Of a stretch of DNA of 64,000 bases, positions 10,497-18,955 are shown in pieces. Origin of the DNA: CBDEFX01 sp965237635 (GTDB taxonomy: Bacteria > Chloroflexota > Dehalococcoidia > Lucifugimonadales > CAUZJF01); assembly GCA_965237635.1 (NCBI GenBank), contig CBDEFX010000001.1:682001-746000 (forward strand), given 5' to 3'. How positions within the stretch are numbered: the stretch's first letter is position 1; the number at the start of each line of letters is the position of its first letter. The notes beneath the pieces are model-generated. The model made no database searches. It worked only from the letters and a program-made list of their open reading frames with translations, and was not told where the DNA came from. The position numbers were made by a program, and so were the translations under genes.

Positions 10497-10891
10497 TCGA
10501 CACAAGCGTGTTGATCAACATGGAGCGCCGAGGGCGTCATCCTGATTTCCTCAGCGCAACTGCGGATGAAGAGCCGCTGACGATAGCTGCTATTACTTTC
10601 TCCGAACTCCTCGCCGGTGTCCACCTTGCCGAATCAGCCGAGAGGAGATTTCGACGGGAGCAGTTCGTCACGTTCGTCCTAGAGGCGTTCACAGTTGAAT
10701 CGTTCGATCTGCCGGTTGCGCGAACGTACGCCGAGATATGGGCCCAACTGAGGACATCTGGCCAACTAGTGGGGGCACACGACTTGCTGATCGCGGCGAC
10801 GGCCGTGGCACACGGCCACTCGGTCTTGACTCACAATTTGCGCGATTTCCGAAGAGTTCCCGGGCTGGTGGTGAACCAGCCAAAATGGTAG
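10484..10891 (+). CDS. vapC: VapC-type PIN-domain toxin (ribonuclease)
   Basis: The 135-residue protein has the PIN-domain acidic set: Asp6 in LIDTSVLI, Glu41 in TFSELLAG, Asp100 in VGAHDLLIAATA and Asp121 in THNLRDFRRVPGL. These bind Mg2+ and cleave RNA; VapC toxins typically cut tRNA or rRNA. Length matches the family (about 130-140). The ATG overlaps the antitoxin end by 13 bases. The promoter and operators upstream of the antitoxin serve both. The target RNA cannot be predicted. Confidence 0.92.
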   Translation: MGQLIDTSVLINMERRGRHPDFLSATADEEPLTIAAITFSELLAGVHLAESAERRFRREQFVTFVLEAFTVESFDLPVARTYAEIWAQLRTSGQLVGAHDLLIAATAVAHGHSVLTHNLRDFRRVPGLVVNQPKW

Positions 10892-10921
10892 CTTTCTCAA
10901 GAGGGCGACCCTGTCCGTCGC

Positions 10922-11488
10922 CTATTGCGCTCGCAGGGCCTCCATGACCCGCTTTGCGGCGTTTTTGGAGCTGCCCACGTAGCCCGCCGGGGCGTCTTCG
11001 GGGTTGACGACCTTCAAGGAGACGAAGATCGAGCCTTGCCTTTCGAGGATGCCGGGGAGGTCGCTTACGAAGTCCTCCAGATCGTCGAAGCTATGGCTCT
11101 CCCGCATCCCGGAGCTTCTCGCGATCCCCGCAAGATCGAACTTCCCGGCGCCGGGAATAGGCTGGCCTCCGGTAGTGAAGTAGACGCCGTCCTCGAAGAC
11201 GAAATGGACTAGGTTCGGCGGCTGCTGTCCGGCAATGGTCACCAACGACCCCAGGTTCATCAGCAGCGCGCCGTCGCCGTCCAGGCACAGCACCTTCTTG
11301 TCCGGCTGCGCGAGCGCGAGTCCCAAGGCGACCGAGGACGCCTTGCCCATCCCCCCGAAGATCGGCAGGTCGAACTCAGGTCGCTCCGTCACCTTGGTCC
11401 AGTAGCGGTCGGGCGTCATCGTGGGGACGACTAGAGCCTCACCCCGCAGGCGGTTTATCGCCTTGATGGCCTCAAAGGCAGGTATCAT
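10922..11488 (-). CDS. Thiamine diphosphate-binding enzyme subunit (decarboxylase beta-type)
   Basis: The 188-residue product matches the PP (diphosphate-binding) half of ThDP enzymes, like the beta subunit of sulfopyruvate or phosphonopyruvate decarboxylase. GGMGKASSVALGLALAQP (about 45-62) is the canonical entry helix and GDGALLMNLGSL (71-82) the GDG Mg2+/diphosphate motif. About 28 residues later, where NN is usual, this protein has ED (VFEDGVYFTTGGQ, 97-109). A GGAGG lies just before the ATG. The matching Pyr-domain (alpha) subunit is not adjacent, so either it is elsewhere or the protein has changed role. It is 46 bases downstream of ubiX on the same strand, likely one operon with ubiX-ubiA-ubiD. 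Confidence 0.8.
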   Translation of the reverse strand: MIPAFEAIKAINRLRGEALVVPTMTPDRYWTKVTERPEFDLPIFGGMGKASSVALGLALAQPDKKVLCLDGDGALLMNLGSLVTIAGQQPPNLVHFVFEDGVYFTTGGQPIPGAGKFDLAGIARSSGMRESHSFDDLEDFVSDLPGILERQGSIFVSLKVVNPEDAPAGYVGSSKNAAKRVMEALRAQ

Positions 11489-11534
11489 TAGGTCCCTCCG
11501 TGATTCGGTGTCCGGGCGCTCGCCTCGAGAATAG

Positions 11535-12152
11535 TCAACGATCGTCCTCGCGTCCCTCGTAGCGCATCTCCTCGGGGAGGGCGTCCGTCAGCCCCAGGGC
11601 CATCACCGTCCGCTCGGCCACGAAGTCGACTACGTCGTCGATCGACCGGGGATTCAGGTAGAACGCAGGCGCCGGCGGTATTATTGTAGCCCCCAGTCGG
11701 GCGAGGGCCGCCATGTTCTCAAGGTGAAGAGCGCTGAGTGGTGTCTCGCGCGGCACGAGTACAAGCCTTCGGTGCTCTTTTAGGCAGACGTCGGCCGCAC
11801 GGCGAATCAGGTTGTCTGACAGGCCATGCGTGATGGCGGCTACCGAGCCCATGCTGCAGGGTACGACGGCCATGCCGAGAGTCGGGAACGTCCCGCTGGC
11901 GATCGGCGCGGTCAGGTCTCCGTTGGGGTAGTAGGTGAAGTCCCCGCTGTCGACCCAAGCCTCCAACGCGTCGCCGAACGACACCTCCATCTCTTCTCGC
12001 CAGACCATCCTGGCGGCGGAAGATGCCGTGGCTATCACCGACAGCTCCATCGCGAGAAGTCGGTCGATGGTGGCGCGCGCCAAGACCGAGCCGCTGGCAC
12101 CTGTCATGCCAACCACCACCGGGAAACGCTGGCCGTTCGTCGACGCAGTCAA
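11535..12152 (-). CDS. ubiX: Flavin prenyltransferase UbiX-like
   Basis: From the TTG at 12152 the product is 205 residues, normal for UbiX. It shows VVVGMTGASGSVLA (about residues 12-25, the FMN-binding start), a Ser/Ala-rich helix, GTFPTLGMAVVPCSMGSVAAI (mid-protein; split at about 98-118) and the VLVPRETPLSALHLENM stretch (about 146-162), all family signatures. UbiX makes prenyl-FMN from FMN and dimethylallyl phosphate, the cofactor that UbiD needs. The TTG overlaps the ubiA stop (TTGA) and has GGAG eight bases upstream; an upstream extension of 52 residues would lie wholly within ubiA and does not resemble the family. In the futalosine pathway the homologue is called MqnM. Confidence 0.9.
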   Translation of the reverse strand: MTASTNGQRFPVVVGMTGASGSVLARATIDRLLAMELSVIATASSAARMVWREEMEVSFGDALEAWVDSGDFTYYPNGDLTAPIASGTFPTLGMAVVPCSMGSVAAITHGLSDNLIRRAADVCLKEHRRLVLVPRETPLSALHLENMAALARLGATIIPPAPAFYLNPRSIDDVVDFVAERTVMALGLTDALPEEMRYEGREDDR

Positions 12153-13057
12153 CGAGCTACTCCATTTAGTACCGCGACAAGGGTAGAAATGAATATGACG
12201 CTTGAGACGTAGGCGTTCATCCTGAAAAACGCAATGTCCAGCCTCGCCAGATTCGCGGGCGAGACGTTCAGGTACTTGTATATCATGAGGCCAATAGCGA
12301 TCGCACATCCGACAAAATATGGGTAGCCTAGGCCTATTCCTAGCCCCAGTCCAATCAAGCAGACGACGGCCAGAGTGTCAAGCGTACGAGACCATCGGAA
12401 GGCGGCTGTGATGCCGAAGCGCTGGGACACGGAGTGCAGGCCGCTACTGACATAAAAATTATTGTCCTGGACATGATAGAGGATATCGAAGCTTCCTGCC
12501 CACAACGCGACCGCGCTGGACAGTAGGACCGGCTCCCAGCTTAGAGCGCCCCGTACTCCGATCCAGGCGCCCGAGGGGGCGATAGCAAGCGCGGCGCCCA
12601 ATGCAAAACTGGCGAGCCAGGTTAAGCGCTTCGTAAACGGGTACACTACCAGATACGCGGCCGCCACGGGGGCCAGGAGCAGCGCAAGCAAATTGAGTTG
12701 CGCTGCCGCGACAAAGAACACCCCGGTTGCCAGCACCGAGAGCACCGTCAGCTCGGATGCCCTCAAGGCACCGGTAGGCAGGTGTCGCCCCGCCGTCCTG
12801 GGGTTTCGCGCGTCGATGTGCCGGTCTATGATCCGATTGGCCGACATACCGAGAGTTCGAGCGCTGACCATCGCTACTGTTATCCATAGGAAGTCGTGCC
12901 AGGTCGGGAACCCATCGGCGGCCAAGACCATCCCCGTATAGGCGAAGGGCAGTGCGAAGATAGTCTCCTGGAACCGCACGGCCCCAAAGAAGAGCGGTGC
13001 CTTTCGGTACAACGGCTGAGTGGCCACCTTCGGGTTCAGATCCCGTACTCGCTCCAC
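12149..13057 (-). CDS. ubiA: UbiA-family prenyltransferase (MqnP-like)
   Basis: The 302-residue membrane protein carries the first aspartate motif NRIIDRHIDARNPRT (74-88: Asn74, Asp78, Asp82) and the second region DILYHVQDNNFYVSSGLHS (about 190-208), which hold Mg-diphosphate. Eight or nine hydrophobic helices fill the rest. These enzymes attach an isoprenoid tail to an aromatic acid (4-hydroxybenzoate, or 1,4-dihydroxy-6-naphthoate in the futalosine route). The start is GTG at 13057, overlapping the ubiD end by 22 bases; its stop overlaps the ubiX start. Such tight packing with a UbiD and a UbiX supports a role in menaquinone synthesis, because the organism type does not make ubiquinone (inference). 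Confidence 0.92.
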   Translation of the reverse strand: MERVRDLNPKVATQPLYRKAPLFFGAVRFQETIFALPFAYTGMVLAADGFPTWHDFLWITVAMVSARTLGMSANRIIDRHIDARNPRTAGRHLPTGALRASELTVLSVLATGVFFVAAAQLNLLALLLAPVAAAYLVVYPFTKRLTWLASFALGAALAIAPSGAWIGVRGALSWEPVLLSSAVALWAGSFDILYHVQDNNFYVSSGLHSVSQRFGITAAFRWSRTLDTLAVVCLIGLGLGIGLGYPYFVGCAIAIGLMIYKYLNVSPANLARLDIAFFRMNAYVSSVIFISTLVAVLNGVAR

Positions 13058-14505
13058 TTGCCATCCACCAGCTGCTTGATCTCATCGGTCATCACAATGT
13101 CAGGAGGCCACTCCCTCGTGCGGCCGTCCGCCGCCCCCTTCGCAGTGGCGTCTATGCCCATTTTGCTGCCGTAGCGGGGTGCAGCGGACGAGTGGTCAAG
13201 GTCGTCCACCGGCCCCTCGACGAGGACGATGTCATTTGCGGGGTCGATGTTGGCGGTGACTCGCCACGCCAGCTCTGACAGGTCCTGAACGTCCACATAG
13301 TGGTCGACGACGATGATCGTCTTCGCCAGCATCAAGAGACCTTGCCCCCAGAGGCCATACATGACCTTCCTGGCGTGTCCTGGGTATTCCTTCTTGATCG
13401 AGACCACGACCAGGTTATGGAAGATCCCTTCAGCCGGCATGTTGATGTCCACAACCTCGGGGAGCGTCAACTGAAGAGCCGGCAACAGCAGCCGCTCACT
13501 CGCCTTTCCCATGAAGAAGTCTTCCGAGGGCGGCCTCCCAACGACTATGGCCGGATATATGGGGTCGCGCCTGTGTGTGATGGCGGTCACGTGGAAGACC
13601 GAGTAGTCGTCCGCCGGCGAGTAGTACCCGGTGTGGTCTCCAAAGGGACCCTCCGACCGCACCTCTCCAGGTACGACATACCCCTCCAAGATGATCTCTG
13701 CGTGTGCCGGTACCTCGAGGTCAACGGTCTTGCACTTCACCATCTCAACGGCCCCATCTCTGATCACCCCTGAGACCATTATCTCGTCCATGTCCGGGGG
13801 CAAGGGCAACGAGCCTGTCCAGATGGTAGTCGGGTCTCCCCCCAGCGCAACGGCCACGTCCATTCGTTCCTGCTGTCTCTCTTCTCCGATTCTAGAGTGG
13901 TGCGCGCCGACCTTGTGCGTCTGCCAGTGCATCCCCGTCGTCTTGCCATCGTATATCTGCATACGGTAGGTGCCGACGTTCCGCCTTCCCGTTTCGGGAT
14001 CGCGACTGATCACCAACGGCAACGTGATAAAGGGGCCGGCGTCCAGCGGCCAACAGTGGAGGGCAGGCAGCATGCCTACATCGACGTCCTCACCTGTAAT
14101 CACGACCTCCTGACACGGAGCTTTCGTGACCGTTTTCGGCTGAGTCCGGGCGAGGCCAACGAGGTCGCCTAGCGTGCGCACCTTGTCGACAAGACCCGAC
14201 GGTGGCCCCTGGAGCATGCCCAAGAGCTTACGGACTCTCTGGGTCAGCTCTTCTAGATCGTCCACGCCCAGCGCCCACGCCATCCGCTGGCGGGAGCCGA
14301 ACAGGTTGATCGCTACTGGGATCTCGTAGCCTTCTACGTTCTCGAAGAGGAGCGCGGGGCCGCCGGTCTTCACGGTCCGGTCCGCCAGCTCGGTGATCTC
14401 GAGCTTGCGGCTCACGTGGGTCTTCACTCGACGAAGCTCCCCTTTTTCCTCCAGGAACGAGATGAACTCTCGCAGATCGTTGAAGCTCATAGGCTTATTG
14501 CCCAC
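13036..14505 (-). CDS. ubiD: UbiD-family decarboxylase
   Basis: The 489-residue protein has the family's N-terminal MSFNDLREFISFLEEKGEL (from residue 6), the middle segment NVGTYRMQIYDGKTTGMHWQ (cofactor-binding Arg and neighbours, about 186-205) and the catalytic/prenyl-FMN region EVRSEGPFGDHTGYY (about 280-295) with the Glu and Asp used by the family. Length is normal. UbiD enzymes decarboxylate aromatic or unsaturated acids using prenylated FMN, supplied here by UbiX encoded two genes downstream. In the futalosine pathway this step is MqnL. The frame can start at GTG 14505 or ATG 14490; homologues usually start at the latter (MSFNDLREF), so the true start may be 15 bases inside. Confidence 0.93.
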   Translation of the reverse strand: MGNKPMSFNDLREFISFLEEKGELRRVKTHVSRKLEITELADRTVKTGGPALLFENVEGYEIPVAINLFGSRQRMAWALGVDDLEELTQRVRKLLGMLQGPPSGLVDKVRTLGDLVGLARTQPKTVTKAPCQEVVITGEDVDVGMLPALHCWPLDAGPFITLPLVISRDPETGRRNVGTYRMQIYDGKTTGMHWQTHKVGAHHSRIGEERQQERMDVAVALGGDPTTIWTGSLPLPPDMDEIMVSGVIRDGAVEMVKCKTVDLEVPAHAEIILEGYVVPGEVRSEGPFGDHTGYYSPADDYSVFHVTAITHRRDPIYPAIVVGRPPSEDFFMGKASERLLLPALQLTLPEVVDINMPAEGIFHNLVVVSIKKEYPGHARKVMYGLWGQGLLMLAKTIIVVDHYVDVQDLSELAWRVTANIDPANDIVLVEGPVDDLDHSSAAPRYGSKMGIDATAKGAADGRTREWPPDIVMTDEIKQLVDGKWSEYGI

Positions 14506-14691
14506 CCACCCTACCCTTGATATTGAAATTAGTGGACACCCACTGCGACAGGTCCGAGTAGGACTCGCGACTCCAGTCGGAGCTCAGCGCAGGCTCTGAC
14601 ACCCCGCACGGGAACCTAGGTTCCCGTGACCCTCCTATCCGATCAGCAATCAAAACCGCCGTGGCGGACCACTCGCTAGACCGTCAAACCC

Positions 14692-15837
14692 CTACGAAGG
14701 ACGGCCGGCGTCTACACGCAGCTCAGTCGAGGATACGTCGCGCCTGAAGTCGGCCTCGGGTAGTTCCGTGAACATGTCCACGAAGCCCGTTGGGACCGGC
14801 ACGTCGGCCAGGGTGCGAAACACTCCCACCTTCAGACGGCCGGCCACCAGGAACCGGCAGCCCGTCCGCCGCATCTTGGTTAGCGCTTTCAACATCTCCG
14901 TCTGGTCTCCGCTGTAGTACTTCGGCTCGACCAGCCTCACGGCCGTGTCCCAGCCGATGACGAAGGTGCAATTCGGAAACAGCTCCGCCTTCTGGTAGAA
15001 CCGAGGCGTTCGTGTCACGACTACCGAACGTTCGCCGATAAACTGGGCGGTCCTCTTCCGTACCTCGTCGATCTCCAGAGGAGGCTTGTCGACGTTCAGA
15101 ACGGACATTTCGAAGATGACGTCAGCCTCGAGCATCGAGGCGGCGACCTCAGCTAGCGCCTCGTGTCCTTCGTGAAGCGGATCGAATGACCCTGGGAGCA
15201 CACCGCCCATGAACGGCTCATCGACTGCCTGACTGCCATCGGCGCCTATCGTTACGCTGCCCACGTGTCCTGCCAACAACCCCTCGATGGGGTCCCCGTT
15301 GTACGTCCTGGTAACCACGACTCGCTCTCGGTCATCGAGAGGCAGATCGAGATCGAACCCCACGCCACTGGCCTCGGAGAGAGCACGTAACACCAGCTTG
15401 CTGACGATCTTGTCCTCGGCGGCACGATCCCGCTCGTTTACCAGAGCAATGCCATAGGTCGTATTGGTCCGATCTGTCCAGACGGACACAAAGCAGCGGC
15501 GCTCTCCCCTCCTGGGACGATCGGTGGCGATGGCTGCCGTACAGCCGATCCCGACGACCGGGACACTGCCGGGACTAAGACGACGGGCCCGATCGAAGGC
15601 GGAGTGCGCCATGTCCGTGGCCGTTTCCGGTGACACAGTCTGCTCAGGAGCGCGCCCGAGAAACTCCGCCAGCGCGGGTGTCGAGTAGGGCACCACGACT
15701 TCCAGGATGGTACGCGATGCGCCCGGCGTTCCGAGCAGCCAGCTCAGGGCCTGCGCGCCACCGCCTGTGAGCGCCACAACCGCCATCGTTGGAGACGCGT
15801 GGATCTTATCGGCCTGGTTCTCGATAAGAGTGTCCAT
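14692..15837 (-). CDS. PncC/CinA-C-like domain fused to a nucleotidylyltransferase
   Basis: The 381-residue protein has two parts. Residues about 10-195 resemble the CinA C-terminal (PncC, nicotinamide-mononucleotide deamidase) fold: VVALTGGGAQALSWLLGTPG (20-39), VVVPYSTPALAEFLG (47-61), and VVGIGCTAAIATDRP (94-108). Residues about 210-381 are a class-I-like nucleotidylyltransferase: GVLPGSFDPLHEGHEAL (212-228), with the (H/T)xGH-type motif HEGH, and SSTELR (369-374), the counterpart of the ISSTxIR motif of NadD/CoaD. The two activities would act in succession in NAD recycling (NMN to NaMN to NaAD). That is inference; the second substrate could also be pantetheine phosphate or another. It lies 187 bases upstream of ubiD on the same strand. 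Confidence 0.75.
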   Translation of the reverse strand: MDTLIENQADKIHASPTMAVVALTGGGAQALSWLLGTPGASRTILEVVVPYSTPALAEFLGRAPEQTVSPETATDMAHSAFDRARRLSPGSVPVVGIGCTAAIATDRPRRGERRCFVSVWTDRTNTTYGIALVNERDRAAEDKIVSKLVLRALSEASGVGFDLDLPLDDRERVVVTRTYNGDPIEGLLAGHVGSVTIGADGSQAVDEPFMGGVLPGSFDPLHEGHEALAEVAASMLEADVIFEMSVLNVDKPPLEIDEVRKRTAQFIGERSVVVTRTPRFYQKAELFPNCTFVIGWDTAVRLVEPKYYSGDQTEMLKALTKMRRTGCRFLVAGRLKVGVFRTLADVPVPTGFVDMFTELPEADFRRDVSSTELRVDAGRPS

Positions 15838-16054
15838 AGAAGCTCAGCCAGGACCCTCGACCATAGGAGACTGAACTAATATAGACGGCTGGCTGACCGC
15901 ACGCAAGCACGCCGATGAAGGAGAACTGAGTCGCGAGGCGACATGAGGCGGGCGTCGGAAGTCCCGCAAAGGTGGTAGCGCCTCAGGAAAGCACGGTGGT
16001 CGGACCAGGCGAAGGAGAAGGCGTCGTGGTTGCGGTGTCCCTGGCCTGCGGAAG

Positions 16055-17764
16055 CTAAGTTGAGGCCGGTCGGCCCTCGTCCGTTTCGTCTGAGGGCTCC
16101 TCAGACTCGGATTCTGAGGCAGGCTCTTTGGCTGGCTCTTCAGGCTCGGCCTCGGGCACAGCCTCTTCAGCCGGCTGTTCAGGCTCGACCTCGGGCGGAG
16201 TGTCTTCAGCCGGCTCTTCAGGCTCAGCCTCCGGGGCACGTTCCTCTGGCTCAGGTCCCATGGGCGCTTCCGGTCCCGCCGGTCCCGCGGACCCAGACAG
16301 TTGCCCCTGCGATCTCAGGTAGAAGAAGACGCCTGCACCGATAGCCCCGATGACGACAACGACAACAAGGATGATTACGATGGGTGAGCCGGCCTCTTCA
16401 GGAGGCTCTACCGGTGGGACTGAGGTTGGTGTCGCCACAGCAGGCGTAACCGTAATCGCTACAGCTATAGGCGTAGCCGGGACAACCGTCGCGGTAGGCG
16501 GCCGCGGAGTTGGGGTGTCGACAGTAGGCCGCGACGTTGGCGGCGGAGGGGGCGGCGCCAACGTAGGCGTTGGCGTTGGCGTATCGACACGAGCCGGCGG
16601 CGGTGGCGGCGGTAGCACCGGTGGAGGCAAGACGGGCGGTGGTGCCGGCGGCGGTGGCACCGGTGGGGGCACGAACGGCGGCGGAGGCGGTGGTGGTGGT
16701 GGTGGAGGCGGCGGCACCGCTGTAGCCGTAGCAGTCGGCGCGGCAGGCGGCGGAGGCGGCGGAGGGACGAATGGAGGCCTAGGCGTCGCTGTCGGCCTTG
16801 GCGTCGGCGTCGGCGCAGCCTGAACGTTGAAGCTGGCTAAGACACGGTCAATTCTAACCTCGTATTGCCCCGGTGGCCTGCTGATAGTGAACTCGAAGAT
16901 CTCTGTCTGTCTCGGCTCGAGGCCGATGCTCTGGACTGCCTCAATAGTGAACGGGGGCGGCTCCGCGCCTATACCCACCTCTCTAACCCATAGCTGCGCC
17001 GGGAACACGCTGGCCGTAGCCGCTGTGTTGATCACTGTCGCCCGGACGGTTATGTCGTCACCGTCCTGCGCCAGTGCGGGCGAGACTAGCAGGTTGGTTA
17101 CGGTGAACTCGTGGGGCAGCAGGTCACTGCTACCGGTCACGATGATGTCCGAGAATCCGGGCACAACCACGGAGTAGAAGACGCGGTTCTCATCCTCGCG
17201 TACCCTTTTGGCTGGAGAAGGCTACCACGTGCTAGACGGCTCGTCGAAGCGGTTGAACTGCACAGACCACTTCTGGACGTTGTTGGCCTGTAGCCAGCTC
17301 TTTTCGACGAACATGGTCACGTGGGCCGCCGCGACGTCGCCGGGGTCCACATTCTCGATGTTGATGCTGAAGCTAGAGTTGAAGACCTGGCCGGGGAAGT
17401 TCTGGTCGAATAGGTCCTGATCAAACGCGATGTCTTGCACGGTCGTGCGCACGTTGGTCAAGCTGCTACGGAACTTGCCCAGGATGCGCTCTAGGGGTGC
17501 CGGGGACGAGACCAGAATAACGAAAAAGTCCACTCCCGTGGTCGGCGAGGTGTAGGCAAGTACGTTGCCAATCACGACCACTTCTGGCGGCAGGGAATCG
17601 GGATCGATCGCGGGGGGGCAACTCAGCTAGGTAGACCTCGGGGTTGACGAGCGTAAGGTTGTCGAGGAAGACTTGTACGGATATCTGTTGTAGCTTTTCG
17701 ACCGAGACTTCCTGAAGGATTTCAGTTAGAGGGGCCTCCTCCATTTCGTCGATGATCAACTCTA
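16055..17764 (-). pseudogene. Proline-rich, membrane-anchored surface protein, 3' half (broken)
   Basis: Reading on the minus strand from the IS630 junction: a segment VLELIIDEMEEAPLTEILQE, then a frame break at a C7 run (about 17612-17618, one C too many), then GNVLAYTSPTTGVDFFVIL and a domain ending FDEPSSTW, then an in-frame TAG at 17219-17221. The frame continues through a CARDB-like beta domain (ITVRATVINTAATASVFPAQ), a long Pro-rich stalk with TPTPTP blocks, one membrane helix (IVIILVVVVVIGAIGAGVFFYL split across about 17% of the remainder) and a glutamate-rich repeat tail (EPEEPAE). This is the C-terminal part of a cell-envelope protein with an outside stalk. With the 5' half (18956-19867) it forms one gene, cut by IS630. 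Expression from an internal GTG/ATG after the TAG is possible but unlikely to give an exported product. Confidence 0.8.
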
Positions 17765-17772
17765 GTACCGTG

Positions 17773-18423
17773 TCAATATGAATATGATGGATAGATGTGT
17801 TGAAGTTTAGTGCGAGCGTCCTGAGTGGAGGAACGCCAGTCTATGACGGCGACAGCCTCATTGCGCTCATGTTCCAGCGCCGAGACCTCTCGCTTCAGTA
17901 CCACCTCGTCGCTGATTCGACGGTTGAGACACTGGTTGCTGAAGACGCTCAACTCTATCTCAGCCATGTTCAGCCAACTGCCGTGTACTGGAGTGTAGTG
18001 GAACTCCAGGCGCTTGGCGATCCGCCGCGCTTCGGCTGGCTCGAAGACGTCGTACAACGAACCCAGCTTGTGAGTGTTGAGATTGTCCAGCACCAGCCGT
18101 ATCGTTTTTGTATGAGGGTATGCCTCGTCTGCCAGCCACCTCATCTGATGTGCGAAGTCCACAGCAGTGCGACGCTCGGTCACCTCGACATGCCTCCAGC
18201 CAGCTTTCGGCTCACAGAACATGAACAGGTTTCGGGTCCCGTTTCGCTTGTACTCGTAGTCATATCGTTCCACTCGACCCGGCCTGGCCCCGATGGACGG
18301 TCTCTTGTCGGCCACCAATTGCTTGGACGTCTCGTCGAAACAGACCACGGGATGGTCGGGGTCGTAGTCTTCATGGTACAGGTCCAGCACATTCTCCATT
18401 CGAGCCACGAACTTCCCGCTCAC
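17773..18423 (-). pseudogene. IS630 transposase, catalytic (DDE) part
   Basis: The 216-residue frame, which stays open a little farther upstream (ELKPWTKKEWCIPEVSGKF), holds the catalytic triad region of IS630/Tc1-type transposases: CFDETSKQLVADKR (first Asp), LVLDNLNTHKLGSLY (second Asp) and HGSWLNMAEIELSVFSNQCL (Glu). It lacks the N-terminal helix-turn-helix part, which lies in another frame (18480-18923). Joining them needs suppression of a TAG and a -1 shift at an A7 run near 18462-18468, so as it stands the enzyme is split. Confidence 0.85.
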
Positions 18424-18479
18424 CTCCGGGATGCACCATTCCTTCTTCGTCCACGGCTTGAGTTCGTTTTTTTGAGCGT

Positions 18480-18923
18480 CTAGCGCACCGTCTCGAGGGA
18501 GATGCTCTCGGCAAACCCCATCTGGACCACCTTGTCGGCAAGCAGTTGCAGCGTCCAGTGCGTGTGTCCTTCGGGCGCATCGCTGCAGGCAATGGCGACT
18601 AGGTGCGCTTCCTGCCTACCGTCCAACTTGCGCCTCTGTCCTGGTCGCGGGCGTTCAATGAGCGCACTGTCGAGTCCTTCCTGTACAAACTGCGTGCGCA
18701 CACGTCCCACCGTGGAGGCGCTTATCAATAGTCCGCTGGCGATGTCACGGTCGATCAGACCTTCGTCTGCCTTCAGCAACACCAGCGCTCGCTTGACCTT
18801 ACGGGCCGAAGTCTCCCCACGACTCGCCATCTGCTTGAGATGTGTCCGCTCCGACTCGTTCAACTCCACCTTGTACTTGAGAGCAGGCATGTCTTCGTAT
18901 GTCCTCCTTATAGGATCATACAC
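18480..18923 (-). pseudogene. IS630 transposase, N-terminal HTH part
   Basis: The 147-residue frame has two helix-turn-helix segments: LVLLKADEGLIDRDIASGLL followed by ISASTVGRVRTQFVQEG (about 48-84), then the linker LIERPRPGQRRKLDGRQEAHL and a second HTH ending ISLETVR. In intact IS630 proteins the next residues would be R-x-L-K-K-N-E-L-K-P-W; here the codon after ETVR is TAG and the LKKNELKPW part follows in the -1 frame across an A7 run. Thus two lesions, or one lesion plus a natural shift site, separate it from the catalytic part. Confidence 0.8.
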
Positions 18924-18955
18924 AAGACTAACCTATTTCTTATATTTGTCACATA

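Larger units (their letters stand above)
17765..18955 (-). mobile_element. IS630-family insertion sequence
   Basis: About 1.2 kb, holding two minus-strand open frames (orfA-like 18480-18923, orfB-like 17773-18423). It splits the surface-protein gene. The exact ends are uncertain: both junctions contain GTACTA/TA steps (17766-17772 and 18966-18975) as expected for TA-target insertion, and AT-rich ends GTGTCAATATGAATATG and GTGACAAATATAAG look like diverged terminal repeats. Confidence 0.8.

Noticed and set aside
13300..13773. Plus-strand frame of 157 codons
   Set aside because: Antisense to ubiD.
15844..16239. Minus-strand frame encoding an Arg/Leu/Pro-rich repeat protein
   Set aside because: A frame-shifted reading of the glutamate/proline-rich tail of the surface protein; repeat structure comes from that tail.
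16350..16823. Plus-strand frame encoding a glycine-rich, PE_PGRS-like protein
   Set aside because: It is the antisense of the proline-rich stalk (CCN codons read as GGN).
17219..18482. TAG codons in the surface gene and the IS630 gene as signs of stop-codon recoding
   Set aside because: Both genes carry additional frameshifts, several intact genes end in TAG, and no pyrrolysine or suppressor system is seen.
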